Of a stretch of DNA of 8,926 bases, positions 8,501 to 8,926 are shown one piece after another; the first letter of the stretch is position 1, and each line of letters opens with the position of its first letter. Where the stretch lies: NCBI GenBank assembly GCA_038239195.1, contig JBBSEZ010000407.1, forward strand, positions 1 through 8,926. Direction: 5' to 3'. Position numbers and translations under genes: made by a program. The notes below the pieces were generated by a model, which saw only the letters and a list, made by a program, of their open reading frames with translations, did no database searches and was not told the origin of the DNA. The stretch is from JBBSEZ01 sp038239195 (lineage in GTDB: Bacteria > Planctomycetota > Planctomycetia > Gemmatales > Gemmataceae).

Positions 8501-8926
8501 CGGCGAGGGGGTATACTGGTACGACCTCGCGACGGCGGGGGTCAATACGTTCGGCAACCGAACGTTCCTGCCCACGACGATCAATTCCCTCGCGTTCGAT
8601 CCGCAGGGGCGGCTGCTGTTCGGCACCGTGAACGGCATCTGGCGCGGCGTGCCCTATGGCTTCGGGTACGACTTCACCTCCGGCGAACAGAACGTCGGCG
8701 TCCTCCCGACCTCGAGTAGGGGGGGGTTCGGCCAGCCGCCCATCAAGCAGCCCAACCCGCCGGGAATGAGCTTCACCGCGCTCAACGGCAACCTGCAAAT
8801 CACCGACCTGACGAGCGTGGCCATCGACCCCACGAGCTCCAACACCTACTACACCACGCAGTTGTACAGCGGGTCGGCCATCCTGACGGGCGGCGGGCCC
8901 CAGTCGTGGACCACCCTCGGCCTTAC
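2535..8926 (+). CDS. Giant modular surface/secreted protein: Ig-like, FG-GAP/VCBS, FCCH-like, lectin-like and BNR-propeller regions (3' end outside window)
   Basis: At least 2130 codons are open from ATG 2535 to the window edge, with no stop seen. Residues 1-47 are basic, (RS)3 followed by LEALESRDLMA, the N-terminal signature seen in many large Gemmata-type exported proteins. No ordinary hydrophobic signal peptide is visible. Residues ~49-142 resemble a Big_5 (SbsA-type) Ig domain (PTIVSVSPADGSTLSSPP). FG-GAP/VCBS units with D-x-N-x-D-G-x-x-D calcium-type loops lie at about 202-520 and 690-1032. Three 56-residue FCCH-like modules lie at 536-591, 611-666 and 1045-1100. Residues ~1172-1405 are a beta-sandwich flanked by NGSFE and VDNVQLV, and ~1407-1516 look Ig-like. 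From ~1521 a BNR/sortilin-like propeller starts, with Asp boxes TTDGGNDW (1573-1580) and TSDGGLTW (1695-1702). There is no cysteine and no membrane segment. Likely roles are adhesion, matrix or ligand binding. No catalytic domain is recognised. Any C-terminal anchor would lie beyond the window. Confidence 0.93.
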   Translation, partial: MSFLSLLRRLNWRFPGQDRAKKLPYRSRSRSRALPSLEALESRDLMAAPTIVSVSPADGSTLSSPPTTITVTFSETMTLAPLQTAANYKLFDSLGNAIAFSNAQASNGPNGPNSIVTLTLSNPNLPVGTFTLFVRADQLTEAADAAATPMAAPGQLVAANLGTGNLSTFAMPGNGQLGALSNYPAPALGTTQASPKAVALADLDGTGTNALIVANAGTDQIAIFKGLSGGGYSTLPTTLLNLPTGSLPSGIVARDLSGDGLADIAVADSGTGQVTVFTNRTTTAGNFAFQPVQNYAAGTDPLGLVATDFNSDGSLDLAVANGVGTVDANNNTQYTVTVLQNRGGSFNTLSSFIVGTTLANAGASSGLISPTGLAAGLFNGDTKPDLAVSGATGVATLFNTTQPFATPTFAASVLLAGPATTSVATGVFRASPSNNQADILATTAANGGQLVPYVNASAASLIAVTDGAGTFTAGAAIAAGVTNPTALTLRDVDNSGAQETIFLGNNPNGTLNVLPKLQSGAITNAINAPVTQTITITSPGHGLVNGQVVVLTGVGGDTNANGTFYVTNRTTDTFDLANSNGNAAYTLGGSWVAIPRVITNTTGNGVGPIVVTSPNHNLVTGQQVTISGVNGNTAANGTWFVTRIDATTFSLNGTVGNGTFAAAGSPFAPAKWALLPYQVDANPVSLDFGDTNGDGLLDVVTANSAGPDVSLLLGLGTPGSPTGTPNGAFAQGTTLTTGNNSQPRGVAVGDLNGDGIADLVAADSQTNQVTVFLGLASGGYATGASYFTTTVTGGATVGRQPVKVALANLDGKLDIVTIDAADSMVSVLLNNGNGTFGAAKTFAVGNAPTGLAVADLNNDGKQDVVVTHNGSAVAASSRGLTVLLGNGDGTFQPATEVAAAAGMHLSALVAADFNADGNTDVVVADSTASKVIEFIGDGSGALTAAGQTYTVGPNPVALAAADFNRDGFLDVVSVSGSSNTTRNISVLLSSAGTGFASAANTTLPNGFPIASVIAANVNQDAFPDLVIGTQGGPINSVSSFGTIFITSPNHGLKSGDVVTVSGVQGNTAANGYWTITKVDNNTFFLNGSFGNGFYTGGGVWFSDSQVAGAGAYNNVYTLTGLGNGRFNAPTPSSVGGTGSPVAPPTNLAVVSDPFQRVTTFNSGGQSITVNLIANGSFEITDLSGEQGNLDGWTAYNKPDTPGSAGAWAPQTGASSPLSLATVPGPTDGQFQAMLDEQDQIPQIDPTRPNPNAQDSYEGSHALYQDVTIPSTATGLTLSFTLYIDNTGSSLTNIRGATGDYSDTTGSNGTLDWNSGSANQQVRVDLMSPAADVLDVGSGVLRNVFQTAPGQPSVQTLDFTGANKITLTPAEVQAFAGKTIRFRVAAANNRGKLIVGVDNVQLVATFSDTAAPALTNLQLRNPTFLADPIQTAQTTDPTIIGRVKDNGSVNNIRFVDFDMQGNGFGGPDDVKVTTFDANGNFSFSATGLSAGVHTIPVEVVDNASNPSRQNFTFIVQGQSLVNWQATGPGPIDISSAGLDYTSVTGNVTSIVADPNDPSGNTIYLGSDNGGVWRTTDGGNDWLALTDSVTDPQTGQRVSESIGDLAVGHVVRNGLVLPIVYAGTGVANTTSTVGGGGILKSDPDVNAGKFTVVGQSTFQGAHISKVVVDPTDANTVFVAVAWFDAPSPAKQPGVYYTSDGGLTWTNVMTPGDMYATVNDTPSGPTEAQRGITQLASVTDLIIDPISPTRLIAGLGNIGKTGAGSDATTGVWKLTPNSGTPRQFSWVLEKGGDNPRVLNATLPNGDSGALLGRVTLAQGSGRAGDEPTIYVLITTQPLPPGTVRGTFFGGQSAGLYKTKDNLLNFTKVMLREGFGRDPNGVPIFTDIGLSGNNAANSGALVVDPTNPNVVYVGGSTAFNTTGIVQHSPIRVDTGDMRDTTYFDFNSRTYANDGDDIQKVLQAEQNYAAQNKGAFGYAYSPLLKTDTTGPAYSGEGVYWYDLATAGVNTFGNRTFLPTTINSLAFDPQGRLLFGTVNGIWRGVPYGFGYDFTSGEQNVGVLPTSSRGGFGQPPIKQPNPPGMSFTALNGNLQITDLTSVAIDPTSSNTYYTTQLYSGSAILTGGGPQSWTTLGL
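2610..2675 (+). other. N-terminal basic (RS)3 stretch and LEALESRDLMA export/sorting signature
   Basis: Codons at 2610-2630 spell RSRSRSR from an imperfect hexamer repeat (CGGTCC twice, then CGTTCC). The signature LEALESRDLMA is residues 37-47 (2643-2675), followed by AAP. Large planctomycete proteins often carry a related LExLExR motif 30-50 residues from the start, just before the first Ig-like domain. It is thought to mark them for export or surface attachment, but the mechanism is not established. The usual ending in Gemmata-type proteins is closer to R-T-x-P-A, so RDLMAAP is a variant. Confidence 0.6.
2853..2870 (+). repeat. Tandem 9-mer AACGGGCCC x2
   Basis: Two perfect adjacent copies of AACGGGCCC, followed by the partial third AAT, encode NGPNGPN inside a loop of the first Ig-like domain. 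The length is a multiple of three, so copy-number change would keep the frame. Confidence 0.6.
3081..4085 (+). repeat. First FG-GAP/VCBS repeat array (six recognisable units)
   Basis: Units are anchored at residues 202 (DLDGTGTNA), 255 (DLSGDGLAD), 308 (DFNSDGSLD), ~378 (LFNGDTKPD), ~428 (VFRASPSNNQAD) and 491 (DVDNSGAQE). Each anchor is followed by a hydrophobic strand of the type DIAVADSGTGQVTVF. Only two of the six keep a full calcium-type loop (D-x-[DN]-x-D-G-x-x-D), so this array is more decayed than the second. Spacing of about 50-70 residues suits blades of an integrin-alpha-like beta-propeller. The first FCCH-like pair interrupts the array's end, where a seventh blade might be completed. 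Confidence 0.75.
4140..4307 (+). repeat. FCCH-like module, copy 1 (56 codons)
   Basis: Residues 536-591 run from ITSPGHGLVNG to TLGGSW. The pattern is [IV]TSPxHxL-xxG-xxVxxxGVxG(N/D)T-AANG-xxxVT-xxxxTFxL-xGxxGN. Bacterial modules of this pattern are often labelled 'ubiquitin-activating enzyme E1 FCCH-like' by databases, which reflects fold or profile similarity and not ubiquitin chemistry. It is the most divergent of the three copies. Confidence 0.6.
4365..4532 (+). repeat. FCCH-like module, copy 2 (56 codons)
   Basis: Residues 611-666 run from VTSPNHNLVTG to AAAGSP. It lies 19 codons after copy 1, so the two form a tandem pair between the FG-GAP arrays. Alignment by eye to copy 3 gives 31 identical residues of 56 without gaps, including GNTAANG, and nearly identical DNA at that core (GGGAACACCGC[T/G]GCCAACGG). 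Confidence 0.65.
4536..5630 (+). repeat. Second FG-GAP/VCBS repeat array (seven units)
   Basis: Units are anchored at residues 690 (DTNGDGLLD), 750 (DLNGDGIAD), 808 (NLDGKLD), 855 (DLNNDGKQD), 912 (DFNADGNTD), 962 (DFNRDGFLD) and 1016 (NVNQDAFPD). Spacing is 47-60 residues. Five carry a complete calcium-type loop, and between them recur strands such as VTVFLG, VSVLLNNGNGTF and LTVLLGNGDGTF. Seven units is the count of a complete integrin-alpha-like propeller. The last two thirds of unit seven are displaced by FCCH-like copy 3 and resume at 5835 (VYTLTGLGNGRFNAP). Confidence 0.8.
5667..5834 (+). repeat. FCCH-like module, copy 3 (56 codons), inside a propeller unit
   Basis: Residues 1045-1100 run from ITSPNHGLKSG to TGGGVW. 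It has exactly the same length as copies 1 and 2. It splits an FG-GAP unit: DLVIGTQGG lies upstream and VYTLTGLGNGRFNAP downstream. The module therefore looks inserted in a surface loop, not placed as a linker. Confidence 0.65.
6048..6750 (+). other. Lectin-like beta-sandwich domain (NGSFE...VDNVQLV)
   Basis: Residues 1172-1405 start with LIANGSFEI...DGW and end with KLIVGVDNVQLV. Between them are ALYQDVTIPS and LTLSFTLYIDN, then RFRVAAANNRG. The NGSFE-W start and VDNV end are typical of galactose-binding-like or DUF642-like jelly-roll domains that bind carbohydrates. No calcium or sugar ligand can be assigned by eye. An Ig-like segment follows (6753-7080) with a FSATGLSAGVHTIPVEVVD strand pair. 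Confidence 0.5.
7095..8926 (+). other. BNR/Asp-box beta-propeller region (incomplete)
   Basis: From residue ~1521 (NWQATGPGPIDIS) the protein has the features of sortilin/BNR-type propellers: SIVADPNDPSGNTIYLGSDN, GGVWRTTDGGNDW and YYTSDGGLTW. Later units match VVDPTNPNVVYVGG and SVAIDPTSSNTYYTTQLYSG. Two clear Asp boxes (SxDxGxxW type) are present. The same kind of propeller occurs in sialidases and cellulose- or xyloglucan-active enzymes, but no catalytic signature is seen, so a binding role is likelier. The window ends inside the propeller. Confidence 0.7.

Noticed and set aside
7134..8798. 554-codon minus-strand open frame
   Set aside because: Same cause as the longer antisense frame. 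Its stop corresponds to a sense TCA Ser codon at 7134, and the sense strand has Asp-box propeller motifs throughout.

Overview
The window is high-GC DNA (third codon positions are almost all G or C) with two long divergent genes. The organism is most likely a planctomycete of the Gemmataceae (Gemmata-like). That is an inference from two things: the N-terminal signature LEALESRDLMA on a giant repeat protein, and a single-polypeptide thioredoxin / cytochrome c / copper-monooxygenase-like fusion of a kind common in Planctomycetota. No rRNA, tRNA, CRISPR array, transposase or phage gene was seen.

Layout. Bases 1-56 may carry the C-terminal tail of a plus-strand gene that starts before the window. 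Bases 66-1853 (minus strand) encode a predicted exported 595-residue protein: signal peptide, redoxin-like domain with one active-site cysteine, one c-type heme motif (CAECH), and a C-terminal domain with all the metal-ligand positions of the PHM/DBH copper monooxygenase fold. Bases 1854-2534 are a 681-bp divergent intergenic region with no credible gene. It holds two related palindromes close upstream of the minus-strand gene, several small inverted repeats, weak promoter-like sequences and a pyrimidine-rich tract before a clear ribosome binding site. Bases 2535-8926 (plus strand) are one uninterrupted reading frame of at least 2130 codons that runs off the window end. It encodes a giant modular, predicted surface or secreted protein.

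The giant protein reads, in order: a basic N-terminus with the LEALESRDLMA signature; a bacterial Ig-like (Big_5/SbsA-type) domain; a first array of six recognisable FG-GAP/VCBS units; two 56-residue modules resembling bacterial 'E1 FCCH-like' repeats; a second array of seven FG-GAP/VCBS units; a third 56-residue module; an 'NGSFE...VDNV' lectin-like beta-sandwich; another Ig-like segment; and the start of a BNR/Asp-box beta-propeller. It contains no cysteine in 2130 codons and almost no TTA, CTA or TCA codons. The latter explains the very long open frames on the opposite strand.

The two genes have no evident shared pathway. Both products are predicted to act outside the cytoplasm: one as a possible periplasmic redox/copper enzyme, the other as a structural, adhesive or binding surface protein. 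I found no sign of a defence, secretion or biosynthetic system. The most notable content is the module architecture of the giant protein and the three-domain redox fusion.
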